This document shows, piece by piece, positions 17,657 through 27,352 of a DNA stretch of 64,000 nucleotides. The DNA lies in NCBI RefSeq assembly GCF_030372765.1, contig NZ_JAUCMW010000002.1, positions 432,694 to 496,693 on the forward strand, given 5' to 3'. Both the position numbers and the translations under genes were made by a program. The stretch comes from Labilibaculum sp. K2S (GTDB lineage Bacteria; Bacteroidota; Bacteroidia; Bacteroidales; Marinifilaceae). Each line of letters opens with the position of its first letter. Position 1 is the first letter of the stretch. The notes below the pieces were generated by a model. That model was not told the DNA's origin. It did no database searches and saw only the letters and a program-made list of their open reading frames with translations.

Positions 17657-20008
17657 ATGATAGCATACGACATAAAATCAGCTTTAAAGAGTCTTTTCTC
17701 AGATAGAAAATTCACTTTGATTAATATAACTGGATTTGCTTTTGCAATATCTGTCTGTTTGGCTATCTCCTTATTTTTACTTCAAGAGTATTCCTACGAT
17801 AGTTATCCTCAAAATGCTGATCGTATTGTTCGAATTATTGATTCGAATAAAAACTCCAGCAATATAGATTATCGAGCAAAAGATATATTATTGGAAAACT
17901 ATCCTGAATTTGAAAATGCATGTTTGGTACAACGAGAAACGAATCCAACAAATATCAATATTGGCAACAAAGCATTCAGCATTTCAGATATCATGTCCGT
18001 TGACGATCAATTTTTTAAATTGTTTTCGACTTCTTTTCTATATGGAAATCCATCAAAACCATTTGAAAATATCAATTCGGCAATTCTTACAGAAAGTATG
18101 TCCAAACAATTATTTGGTACAGAAAATCCAATTGGAAAGGAAATTTTATTTGAAAGAACAAATCTTCTAACCATAACAGGAGTTATTAAGGATTTTCCAT
18201 CCAATTCCAGTATATCTGCAGATTTATTATTAAATGCTGAAAATGATGATTTTAAATTCTCATTTAGTTGCGAGAAATTCTCAGATAAAAGTACTCATCG
18301 CTGGGAATTTAGAATATATGCTCTTATTGGTGCAGACATAGATCATCATGTTCTAAGTGAAAAAATAAATTCTAAACTTGGTTCATTACAACCATATATT
18401 GATAAAATTGGGTTTCTTCCTATTAAAAACATGTATTTAAATGACTCCACTATTGGGAGTCACTCAAAAAGAGGAAACCCGGAACTTCTAAAATTACTTG
18501 CAGCAATTGCCTTCATTATTTTAATCCTTGCCGTGGTTAATTACATCAACCTAACACTGGCTCAACAAAATAAGCGAAATAAAACTACAGGTATCAAGAA
18601 AAGTTTTGGAGCATCCACTTCCGATTTATTTGTTCATTTTATTATTGAATCGGTAATCGTATCTGCAATTGCTTTCATTTTATCTATTGTTTTGGTTTAT
18701 GCCTTATCTCCTTTATATACTTCGGTATTTGGTTCTCCCATTTATATTGACAAATTGCTCGACACCTCTGTACTGTTATGCTTGCTTATGTGCATCTTAA
18801 TTGTTGGTTGCATTAGTGGTATAGCACCAGCTCTTGTTTTATCCAGATCGAATCCAAACGATATCATAAAAAAAACTGCCCGTCAAGGTAAAACTCAATC
18901 CTACTTTCGTAATGCACTTATCATTTTTCAGTTTACGGTTTCAATCATCTTGATTATCTCCTTATTGGTTGTGCAAAAACAAATTTCATTTGTCAAAAAC
19001 AAAAATCCCGGATTCTCAGAAGAACATCTGATCTGCCTTTCAATCCCCTATCTTCCAAAGGAAGAAAAATCAAAAACTCAATCATTAGTAAATGAACTAA
19101 GAAATTATCCGTTTTTTCAAAATATATCTCTAACCAATGGTGTACCCGGCAAAATAAATTTTCAAATGGGATCTGGGATCGAGAATAAAGATCTTGCTAT
19201 TCCTTGTTTAATTGTTGACACAGCTTTTATTTCCACTTTTCAACTTCAGATTGTAAAAGGTCGAAATTTAGAATCCGGAGATTACGGAAAAGTCTGTATG
19301 GTTAATGAATCATTCTATAATTACTTTGATTTTAACAATTTAGAAAATAAAAAATATGATAATTACCGAGACGATGGTTTAGAGATTATAGCCGTTGTGA
19401 ATGATTTTCAATACAGATCTTCGCACAATAAAATAGCACCACTCTGTCTTATATTTGCTGAGAATAATAATTATTATCATCTAAACATAAGGATTGCAGC
19501 AAATAGTCTTCCCTCTGCAATGAAAACAATAAAAGAAAAATGGGAAGAAATAATGCCGGCCTACCCTCTTAAATATCAATTCTTCGATGATTGGTTTGAT
19601 CAGATGTATGAGAAAGAAGAACGTTTTGCCAAAACGATTGGGCTATTTGCTCTATTGGCTATTGCTATTTCTTGTTTTGGAATTTTAGGACTCGCAATTT
19701 TCTCTTCAGAACAACGCACAAAAGAAATCGGTGTTCGTAAAGTGAACGGAGCCAAAACCTACGAAATCATAAGCATGCTAAACCGAGGATTTTCTAAATG
19801 GATAGCCATTGCCTTTGTAATAGCCTGCCCCATTGCCTGGTATGCTATGAACAAATGGCTGCAAAACTTTGCCTACAAAACAGAACTTAGCTGGTGGATT
19901 TTTGCCTTGGCAGGACTCATTGCCTTGGGAATTGCATTGCTTACGGTTTCGTTTCAATCGTGGAGAGCCGCTACAAGGAATCCGGTGGAGAGTTTGAGGT
20001 ATGAATAA
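17657..20008 (+). CDS. MacB/FtsX-like ABC permease, copy 2 of 7
   Basis: This 783-residue protein has the same double-permease plan, with membrane helices at the N-terminus, around residues 280-400, at 425-445 and in the last 120 residues. Markers are TKEIGVRKVNGAKTYEI near residue 695 and the shared C-terminal block from about residue 718. The first half retains the equivalent NKTTGIKKSFGAS motif. It starts 63 bp after copy 1. Its final 179 bp are identical to those of copy 3, so the two were homogenised recently, although their periplasmic domains show little resemblance. It would share the single ATPase at 14538. Confidence 0.9.
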   Translation: MIAYDIKSALKSLFSDRKFTLINITGFAFAISVCLAISLFLLQEYSYDSYPQNADRIVRIIDSNKNSSNIDYRAKDILLENYPEFENACLVQRETNPTNINIGNKAFSISDIMSVDDQFFKLFSTSFLYGNPSKPFENINSAILTESMSKQLFGTENPIGKEILFERTNLLTITGVIKDFPSNSSISADLLLNAENDDFKFSFSCEKFSDKSTHRWEFRIYALIGADIDHHVLSEKINSKLGSLQPYIDKIGFLPIKNMYLNDSTIGSHSKRGNPELLKLLAAIAFIILILAVVNYINLTLAQQNKRNKTTGIKKSFGASTSDLFVHFIIESVIVSAIAFILSIVLVYALSPLYTSVFGSPIYIDKLLDTSVLLCLLMCILIVGCISGIAPALVLSRSNPNDIIKKTARQGKTQSYFRNALIIFQFTVSIILIISLLVVQKQISFVKNKNPGFSEEHLICLSIPYLPKEEKSKTQSLVNELRNYPFFQNISLTNGVPGKINFQMGSGIENKDLAIPCLIVDTAFISTFQLQIVKGRNLESGDYGKVCMVNESFYNYFDFNNLENKKYDNYRDDGLEIIAVVNDFQYRSSHNKIAPLCLIFAENNNYYHLNIRIAANSLPSAMKTIKEKWEEIMPAYPLKYQFFDDWFDQMYEKEERFAKTIGLFALLAIAISCFGILGLAIFSSEQRTKEIGVRKVNGAKTYEIISMLNRGFSKWIAIAFVIACPIAWYAMNKWLQNFAYKTELSWWIFALAGLIALGIALLTVSFQSWRAATRNPVESLRYE

Positions 20009-20023
20009 ATCTAAAATGACAAT

Positions 20024-22414
20024 ATGCTTTGGTACAATTTTAAATACGCAATAAGAAACATTCTTAGACAGAAAACCTATAGTATCACAAATATTATTGG
20101 CTTGTCCGTTTCGCTTGCTTCCGTTTTTTTAATTCTTTATTACATTCAATTTGAGACTGGCTTTGATCAATATTTTTCTAATAGTGATAGAGTTGTCCGT
20201 TTCACAATAGAATATCAAAAAAAAGATTACAACAATCATTTTGCACGAGTAAAAAATCCTGTTATTCAATACTTGGCTGATGATTTTCCGGAGGTAGAAT
20301 ATATGGCTCGTCTTTCTCCATTTAAACAGTGTGCTGTAAAAATCGGTGAAAACAAATTTTACAGCAAAGGAGCTTATGCCACCGATTGGAATTATTTCAA
20401 AGTTTTCAATGGCACATTGTTGTTGGGAAATCCCAATAAAATATTAAATTCTAAAGGTCAGGCTGTTATTTCAGAATCACTTCGAAACAAATTCTTTGGC
20501 CCAGAAAATCCGATAGGCAAGCAAATTTCTTTGGAGCATCTACACGATCCAAAATTTCATAATTATACTATTGTTGGAATCCTAAAAGATGTTCCCGCAC
20601 AATCTCATTTTCATCCTGAAATTCTAATCTCTCTCGAAAATCAAGCTGATTATTCAGCATGGAATTATACCTATTTACTCTTAGACAAAGCTGAGAGTAT
20701 TAAAAGGGTGAGTAAACAGTTTAATCAATTTAAGAAAAAACATTTTAGTGAAAAAGATATAACCTCCAACATTCTTCATCTGCAAGCTATTCATGATATT
20801 CATCTTCATAGTAACAAGGACAGAGAAATTGAAATCAATGGAGATATAAAAAACATTCATTTCTTAATACTATTGACCATTCTTATCTTTCTTGTTGCTT
20901 TATTAAATTTCACAAATATTAATATCGTTTCTACAAAAGAACGATCTAGAAACATATTAATAAACCATTTATTGGGTGGAAAATTGCAGCACATTGCAAT
21001 GGTTGCTTTGTGGCAAAACTTACTAATTGTTGGGGTTTCGGTTGTTTTAGGAATTGGCTTGGCTCGAATTGCTTATTCGGGTTTTCAACAATTATTTTAC
21101 TTACCAGATTTTATTATTACAAAGTCTACTCTCAAGCACTTCTTACAAATAATCTTTTTTCTTATTGTATGTGGTTCTTTAATAGGAACCTTACCATTAC
21201 TAAAGCACAAATTAAAATCTAATTTACTCAATAAGACTTCTCTAAGTTTACAAGCCAAATCTGGAAAAAAAACAAGAGGAGTGTTACTATCTCTTCAATT
21301 TGCAATTGTAGTCGGCTTATTAATTACCACTTTCGTTATTCAAAGTCAAATTAATCTGTTAATGGAAAACCGACTGGGAGGAACGAACAAAAATATTATC
21401 AACATTACCGATATATCGCCCTCTCTAACTTCTAAATATGATCTCTTTAAAAATAAATTATTAAAAATCTCAGGAATTGAAAACGTTACTGCTTCAATGG
21501 AGGAACCCAGTGGTGAAATAATGGATGCTTTTCCCTATCATCTGGAAGGTGTTACCCAAGAAGAATTCTCCAGTAATCCGTTAAATGTATTTACATGTGA
21601 TCACAATTTCCTTGATTTTTATCATGTACAAATATTGGCTGGAAACAACTTCACTTCAGATACTGTAAGCAAACAATATATTCTTAATAAAACAGCATTA
21701 CAATACATTGATCCAAAACTACAAGCCGAAGATTTCCTAAACAGATCATTTGAGTTCAACTTTTTTTACAAGAAACTTTTACCCAAAGGACAAATCGTTG
21801 GAATTTGTGATGATCTGCATTTAACCAGCATGAATGAAAAGGAAAAACCATTGGCAATTCATTATCAAAACATGGTTAATTCGTGCATAAGCATACGCTT
21901 TACCCCAGAAGCCCTTCAAAGTGCTTTAAGTGGCATTCAAGATACATGGCAAGAATTATTTCCTGATTATGCACTAAGCTATCAATTCATTGATGATTTG
22001 TATTTACAACGATATCAACAATACATCAACCAGCGGAATTTCCTCAGTGCTTTGTCCTTACTGGCAATCCTAATTGCTTGTATCGGCCTAATTGCAATCT
22101 CTATTTCAATTATACAAGCAAGAAAAAGAGAAATAAGCATTAGAAAGGTGAATGGAGCCAAATCTTTTGAGATCATACACCTGCTTAATAAAGATATATT
22201 AAAATGGATAGCCATCGCCTTTGTTATAGCATGCCCCATTGCCTGGTATGCTATGAACAAATGGCTGCAAAACTTTGCCTACAAAACAGAACTTAGCTGG
22301 TGGATTTTTGCCTTGGCAGGACTCATTGCCTTGGGAATTGCATTGCTTACGGTTTCGTTTCAATCGTGGAGAGCCGCTACAAGGAATCCGGTGGAGAGTT
22401 TGAGGTATGAGTAA
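20024..22414 (+). CDS. MacB/FtsX-like ABC permease, copy 3 of 7
   Basis: The 796-residue protein has the eight-helix double-permease layout. Its first-half coupling motif is degenerate (ERSRNILINHLLGGK), and the second-half motif is REISIRKVNGAKSFEI, with Ser in place of the Thr of most copies. It starts only 15 bp after copy 2, so translation is probably coupled. The C-terminal block is the same as in copy 2. The divergent first-half motif suggests that this half may contact the ATPase differently, though this is inference. Confidence 0.88.
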   Translation: MLWYNFKYAIRNILRQKTYSITNIIGLSVSLASVFLILYYIQFETGFDQYFSNSDRVVRFTIEYQKKDYNNHFARVKNPVIQYLADDFPEVEYMARLSPFKQCAVKIGENKFYSKGAYATDWNYFKVFNGTLLLGNPNKILNSKGQAVISESLRNKFFGPENPIGKQISLEHLHDPKFHNYTIVGILKDVPAQSHFHPEILISLENQADYSAWNYTYLLLDKAESIKRVSKQFNQFKKKHFSEKDITSNILHLQAIHDIHLHSNKDREIEINGDIKNIHFLILLTILIFLVALLNFTNINIVSTKERSRNILINHLLGGKLQHIAMVALWQNLLIVGVSVVLGIGLARIAYSGFQQLFYLPDFIITKSTLKHFLQIIFFLIVCGSLIGTLPLLKHKLKSNLLNKTSLSLQAKSGKKTRGVLLSLQFAIVVGLLITTFVIQSQINLLMENRLGGTNKNIINITDISPSLTSKYDLFKNKLLKISGIENVTASMEEPSGEIMDAFPYHLEGVTQEEFSSNPLNVFTCDHNFLDFYHVQILAGNNFTSDTVSKQYILNKTALQYIDPKLQAEDFLNRSFEFNFFYKKLLPKGQIVGICDDLHLTSMNEKEKPLAIHYQNMVNSCISIRFTPEALQSALSGIQDTWQELFPDYALSYQFIDDLYLQRYQQYINQRNFLSALSLLAILIACIGLIAISISIIQARKREISIRKVNGAKSFEIIHLLNKDILKWIAIAFVIACPIAWYAMNKWLQNFAYKTELSWWIFALAGLIALGIALLTVSFQSWRAATRNPVESLRYE

Positions 22415-22485
22415 TGAATTTGATTCCAAGTTAATCTGTGTTTAGCCCATAATTTACTATAAAAACATTCTTAAGAATATAAATC

Positions 22486-24852
22486 ATGCTTCTATACAAT
22501 CTTAAACTTGCTATTAGAAACCTTTTAAGTAACAAAGTAGTTTTGCTTATTAATATTTTGGGACTTTCAGTAGGAATAACCATAGGATTGTTAATATTCT
22601 CTTTTGCACAAAAAGAATTATCAACTGATCATTTTCTTCGTCAGTACGAACAGGTATTTACCCTGCTTCGAAATGATCAGCCAGGAGTAGCAAAACAAAT
22701 GAGTCAATTGGTAAAAAAAGAAATACCAGAGATCGAATCCATAACAAACTGTCATTACGAGCAGGCTCCTCAGGTATTCGTGAAAAATAATGATGTCAGT
22801 TTTAAGATTAAAAGACTTTTGATAGCCGATTCTTCTTTTTTTAAGGTTTTTCAGCTGGCATCAGTTTATGGAAATCCATCTAATTCTTTGAACAAATCAA
22901 ATCAATTGGTATTGACAAAATCGCTGGCAAAAAAGATTTTTGGTGATACAAACCCTATTGGAAAAAGTTTACTATACAATACCACTCATTTACAGAATGA
23001 ATTAGTAGAAGTAACAGCTGTTATCGAAGATTTACCTCATAATTCGTCATGGGATTTTGAGGCTGTTCTTTCAACACTAACCAATTATAAAATTGATGGG
23101 TATCGAAATCAGGGATGGGGGAATCAAAATTTTATCTCCTTTCTCAAGACCAAGGAAAATATCGATCCAGAGCTTCTGCAGGAGAAGATCATGAATATGT
23201 CCCAAGAAAATATACCTGACGAATACAAGAATCTCATTCAATTTTCCATATTTCCATTTTCTCAACTCTATTTTAACTTTCCAAAACACAGCAAGTTAAA
23301 GCATGGAAATAAATTTACCCTGGCGATCATCCAAATCATTGGTTTTCTAATTCTATTTCTTGCCTGTGTTAATTACATTAATTTGGTAACTGCCCAGCGC
23401 GGAAAAAGATATAAGAATGTTGCTATTATTAAAACCATGGGCAGTAACAAACGACATATCTTAGCTCTGTTTACATACGAATCGGCAATAACTCTTCTTA
23501 TTGTTTTAGTGCTGGTAATCAACTTCGTAATGATTCTATTAAGCGGATTTAACCAGTTAACTCATTCTGCTTTTTCCTTAATCGAAATATTTACCGGTTG
23601 GAATCTATGTATGTTAGTTTTCATCATGCTATTTACACTGGCAATAACAGGTTTGTTTCCCGGATTGATTTTTAGCAGGCAAACCACAAGTGCTCTTATT
23701 AACAGGCATGTTGATAAAAAACAAAAAAATAGCTTAAGAAATGGCTTGCTGGTGTTCCAGTTTTTTATTTCAATCATATTAATTACTTGTTTACTTGTAA
23801 TCAACCACCAGAACAAACTTCTATTCAACAACAATCCTGGATTTGAAAAGGAACATATTCTCTACGCAAGTACCAACACTGATCTGGAAAACAACATTCA
23901 GGCTTTTACAAACCAACTACTGCAAACACCGGGAATAGATGATCTTACCTTTTCGAGCGAACCAATCTTAAAAATTTCTGAAAATTGGGGTTTATCCTTT
24001 ATAAATAGAGGAAAGGAAGAAACAATCAGTTTTGCCAAGTTTAGAGTTAGCTCTAATTTTTTCAATTTCTTTACCATTCAATTAAAACAGGGCAAAAGTT
24101 TTACAGAACACTCAAAAGCAAAGTGGGACTTTATTCTCAACGAAACGGCTATTCACAATTTCGACATCAAAGAACTTTCTGATGCCCGAATGCTCTTTGG
24201 TAAAGACCCCTCTTCCGGAACCATAATTGGTGAGGTGGAAGATTTTAACTTTGAATCGATGCATTCCCCCATTCGCGAAGCTGTATTTACCTGCTCAGGA
24301 AAAAGCGATGAAGTTATTTACCTGAAGACAACAGCCAATACTCCGGAGATATTGGAACAAACCATTCACTCAATTAAAAAAAAATGGAACGAATTTTCAC
24401 CGAATTTCCCTTTTGAATATCATTTTCTTGATGATTCCTGGGAACAGCTTTATAGAAAAGAAAAGCAGTTTCAAAAAATCGTCAGCTATGCCGCTCTAAT
24501 TTCTCTCTTTCTATCCTGTTTAGGACTGATAGGATTAAGTTTTTTTGTAATTGAAAACCGAACCAAAGAAATAGGAATCCGAAAAGTAAATGGTGCCAAA
24601 ACTATCGAGATAATGAGTATGCTAAATCTGGATATATTAAAATGGACATTAATCGCCTTTGTTATAGCCTGCCCCATTGCCTGGTATGCCATGCACAAAT
24701 GGCTCGAAAACTTTGCCTACAAAACAGAACTTAGCTGGTGGATTTTTGCCTTGGCAGGATTGATTGCCATGGGAATTGCACTGCTTACCGTTTCTTTTCA
24801 ATCGTGGCGGGCAGCTACAAGAAATCCGGTAGAGAGTTTGAGGTACGAGTAA
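22486..24852 (+). CDS. MacB/FtsX-like ABC permease, copy 4 of 7
   Basis: This 788-residue protein repeats the MacB-like double fold. The first half carries GKRYKNVAIIKTMGSNK as its coupling segment, and the second half has TKEIGIRKVNGAKTIEI before the shared block. The gene starts 71 bp after copy 3. Its last ~60 bp match copy 5 exactly except for the final codon, forming a sub-group with GCAGCTACAAGAAATCCGGT in place of the copy 1-3 variant. Substrate and physiological role are not visible from the sequence. Confidence 0.9.
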   Translation: MLLYNLKLAIRNLLSNKVVLLINILGLSVGITIGLLIFSFAQKELSTDHFLRQYEQVFTLLRNDQPGVAKQMSQLVKKEIPEIESITNCHYEQAPQVFVKNNDVSFKIKRLLIADSSFFKVFQLASVYGNPSNSLNKSNQLVLTKSLAKKIFGDTNPIGKSLLYNTTHLQNELVEVTAVIEDLPHNSSWDFEAVLSTLTNYKIDGYRNQGWGNQNFISFLKTKENIDPELLQEKIMNMSQENIPDEYKNLIQFSIFPFSQLYFNFPKHSKLKHGNKFTLAIIQIIGFLILFLACVNYINLVTAQRGKRYKNVAIIKTMGSNKRHILALFTYESAITLLIVLVLVINFVMILLSGFNQLTHSAFSLIEIFTGWNLCMLVFIMLFTLAITGLFPGLIFSRQTTSALINRHVDKKQKNSLRNGLLVFQFFISIILITCLLVINHQNKLLFNNNPGFEKEHILYASTNTDLENNIQAFTNQLLQTPGIDDLTFSSEPILKISENWGLSFINRGKEETISFAKFRVSSNFFNFFTIQLKQGKSFTEHSKAKWDFILNETAIHNFDIKELSDARMLFGKDPSSGTIIGEVEDFNFESMHSPIREAVFTCSGKSDEVIYLKTTANTPEILEQTIHSIKKKWNEFSPNFPFEYHFLDDSWEQLYRKEKQFQKIVSYAALISLFLSCLGLIGLSFFVIENRTKEIGIRKVNGAKTIEIMSMLNLDILKWTLIAFVIACPIAWYAMHKWLENFAYKTELSWWIFALAGLIAMGIALLTVSFQSWRAATRNPVESLRYE

Positions 24853-24913
24853 AACAATTAGTAATAAATCAATGGAAAGACTGAAGGTAATATCATTATA
24901 AAAACTTAAAATC

Positions 24914-27280
24914 ATGATAAAGAATTATTTTAAGATCGCCTTTGCAAACCTTGTTAAAAGTAAAGCTTATTCTTTAATCAGCATCGTAAGCCTTACTATA
25001 GGCCTTGCTGTTAGTGTTTTGCTTTTAATCTATGTTTTGGATGAATTGAGCTTCGATCGTTATCATGATAAGGCAGATCATATCTACAGATTGTGCCAGG
25101 AGCAACATCCTTACCAATCGCCTCAAACAGCAAAGTATCTCGATGATAATCTCCCTGAAATAAAATCTCATGCCCGAATCTTATCCCGTCCATATGAGAT
25201 TATTCAGTATAAAGAACTCCGGTTTAAAGAAAACAAAGTTGCCTATGTTGATCCTGCATTATTTCAGATTTTCTCCTTTAAATTCTTAAAGGGAAACCCA
25301 TATACAGCACTAGATCGGCCCGCTACAATTGTGATCTCCGAAAAAATAGCACAAAAATATTTTGGCAATGCAAATCCCATTGGCCAAACATTCAGGGTAA
25401 ATAATAAAACTGATTATACAATTACAGGGGTGATAGCTGATATACCTCACAATTCCCATTTTCGATACGAAATTTTTGCAACACTGGCCGATGCCAACAC
25501 TGTTTATGGTGTTGAATCTATGAATAGTTGGGGCTGGCAAAATTTTCTGGTCTATTTTGAGATGCAGGATGAATTTTCAAAACCCGACGTAGAAGCAAAA
25601 ATCGGTCAGATACTTAGAAAGGCTCAAAACACAGATCCTGATAGCCCACTGGCAAAATACACGATACAGCCGTTAAAAGATATACACCTTTATTCTTCTC
25701 ATTTTTTGGGTGATATTCAACCACAAAACAGCATCACTTATATCTTGATTTTTTCGACTATCGGTCTTTTAATATTATTGATTGCCTGTTTCAATTATAT
25801 CAACTTACTAACAGCGAATGCCACAACACGCGTAACCGAAATTGGCATCAGAAAAACTTTTGGTGCTTCCAGAAATCAATTGGCAATGCAATTTATTAGT
25901 GAATCAATAGTGGTGTTCATGATATCATTAATTCTGGCACTGGCAGTTGTTAAGATTAGTTTACCAATTTTTAATTCCCTTTCTGAAAAAGAACTGTTTT
26001 TTTCAATACTATTCGATGTCAATATAAGCTTCGGCATTCTTGGAATCATGTTGATTGTAATAATTTTAGCTGGATGGTATCCCGCCTTCATTCTTTCATC
26101 TTTTAATCCGATAAAAATATTAAAGGCATCAAAAAGTAGTGGCCGTTCTAAATTTCAATTCAAAACAATTCTTGTAGGTACACAATTTACCATTGTAATT
26201 GCTCTAATAGCTTGTGCAATTATCATGTCCCGGCAAATCAATTTACTTCAACAAAAGGAATTGGGATTCAATAAGGAATCTGTCCTTTTATCTGTAGTTG
26301 ACTTTGGTGATGAGGAAAAATACAATACGCTTAAGGAAACACTACTCAATCAGAGTTTTGTGAGTTCTGTTTCTTCAGCGAGTCGGGTTCCTTCAGGCTC
26401 GCTCAATAATGAAGGCGGGGTTTTGCTGGAGGGTAGATCCAAAAATGAAGCGACTGCAATTGCATATGTTCATGTCAACTTCGATTACTTTGAAACACTT
26501 GGCATAAATGCAGCACAAGGTCGATTATTTTCGAATCAGTTTAAAACGGATAAAACCGAGGCAGTCATTTTAAACGAAGCTGCCGTAAAAAAAATAGGGA
26601 TAAATGGTGATCCGATCGGACTGTCGCTTCAGTGCAATTGGCCACAATCCAAAAGGACGATTGTGGGTGTTATCGATGACATTAATTTCGAATCACTCTA
26701 TGACAGAATTAAACCAATAGTTTTCGTTATTAAGCCGGATGAGTGCTCAGAGCTTATGATTAAGATAAAACCTTCCTCCGCCACAAACCACATTCAGTCG
26801 ATAACGCAAATATGCGAGAAAATTTATCCCGATCAGGTATTTGATTTTCATTTTTTAGATGCAAGCCTGGATCAACTCTATCAAAAAGACAAAAAAACGT
26901 TTCAACTTCTGGGATATTTTTCAGCACTGGCAATTATACTTGCCTGCATGGGACTGTTTGGTATGGCATCCTTTATTTTAACACGACGAATCAAAGAAAT
27001 AGGAATCCGCAAAGTAAACGGCGCCAAAACCTACGAAGTTATTGCTATGCTAAACAAAGATTTCCTTAAATGGGTAATCATCGCCTTTGTAATAGCTTGC
27101 CCCATTGCCTGGTATGCCATGAACAAATGGCTCGAAAACTTTGCTTACAAAACGGAACTTAGCTGGTGGATTTTTGCTTTGGCCGGACTCATTGCCATGG
27201 GAATTGCGCTGCTTACCGTTTCTTTTCAATCGTGGCGGGCAGCTACAAGAAATCCGGTAGAGAGTTTGAGGTACGAATAA
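24914..27280 (+). CDS. MacB/FtsX-like ABC permease, copy 5 of 7
   Basis: The 788-residue protein is the most canonical copy. Both halves retain clear coupling motifs: VTEIGIRKTFGASRNQL in the first half and IKEIGIRKVNGAKTYEV in the second. The periplasmic region includes the conserved ANPIGQTFRVNNKTDYTITGV stretch (residues about 155-175), common to MacB_PCD domains. It begins 61 bp after copy 4 and is followed by copy 6 after 72 bp. The conserved motif pattern suggests it is a fully active permease. Its C-terminal block matches copies 4 and 7 closely. Confidence 0.92.
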   Translation: MIKNYFKIAFANLVKSKAYSLISIVSLTIGLAVSVLLLIYVLDELSFDRYHDKADHIYRLCQEQHPYQSPQTAKYLDDNLPEIKSHARILSRPYEIIQYKELRFKENKVAYVDPALFQIFSFKFLKGNPYTALDRPATIVISEKIAQKYFGNANPIGQTFRVNNKTDYTITGVIADIPHNSHFRYEIFATLADANTVYGVESMNSWGWQNFLVYFEMQDEFSKPDVEAKIGQILRKAQNTDPDSPLAKYTIQPLKDIHLYSSHFLGDIQPQNSITYILIFSTIGLLILLIACFNYINLLTANATTRVTEIGIRKTFGASRNQLAMQFISESIVVFMISLILALAVVKISLPIFNSLSEKELFFSILFDVNISFGILGIMLIVIILAGWYPAFILSSFNPIKILKASKSSGRSKFQFKTILVGTQFTIVIALIACAIIMSRQINLLQQKELGFNKESVLLSVVDFGDEEKYNTLKETLLNQSFVSSVSSASRVPSGSLNNEGGVLLEGRSKNEATAIAYVHVNFDYFETLGINAAQGRLFSNQFKTDKTEAVILNEAAVKKIGINGDPIGLSLQCNWPQSKRTIVGVIDDINFESLYDRIKPIVFVIKPDECSELMIKIKPSSATNHIQSITQICEKIYPDQVFDFHFLDASLDQLYQKDKKTFQLLGYFSALAIILACMGLFGMASFILTRRIKEIGIRKVNGAKTYEVIAMLNKDFLKWVIIAFVIACPIAWYAMNKWLENFAYKTELSWWIFALAGLIAMGIALLTVSFQSWRAATRNPVESLRYE

Positions 27281-27352
27281 ACGAAATTAAGTAGATACCT
27301 GCTTACAAGTGAAATACAATAACAAGAGTAACGAAACTATATAAAAACAAAT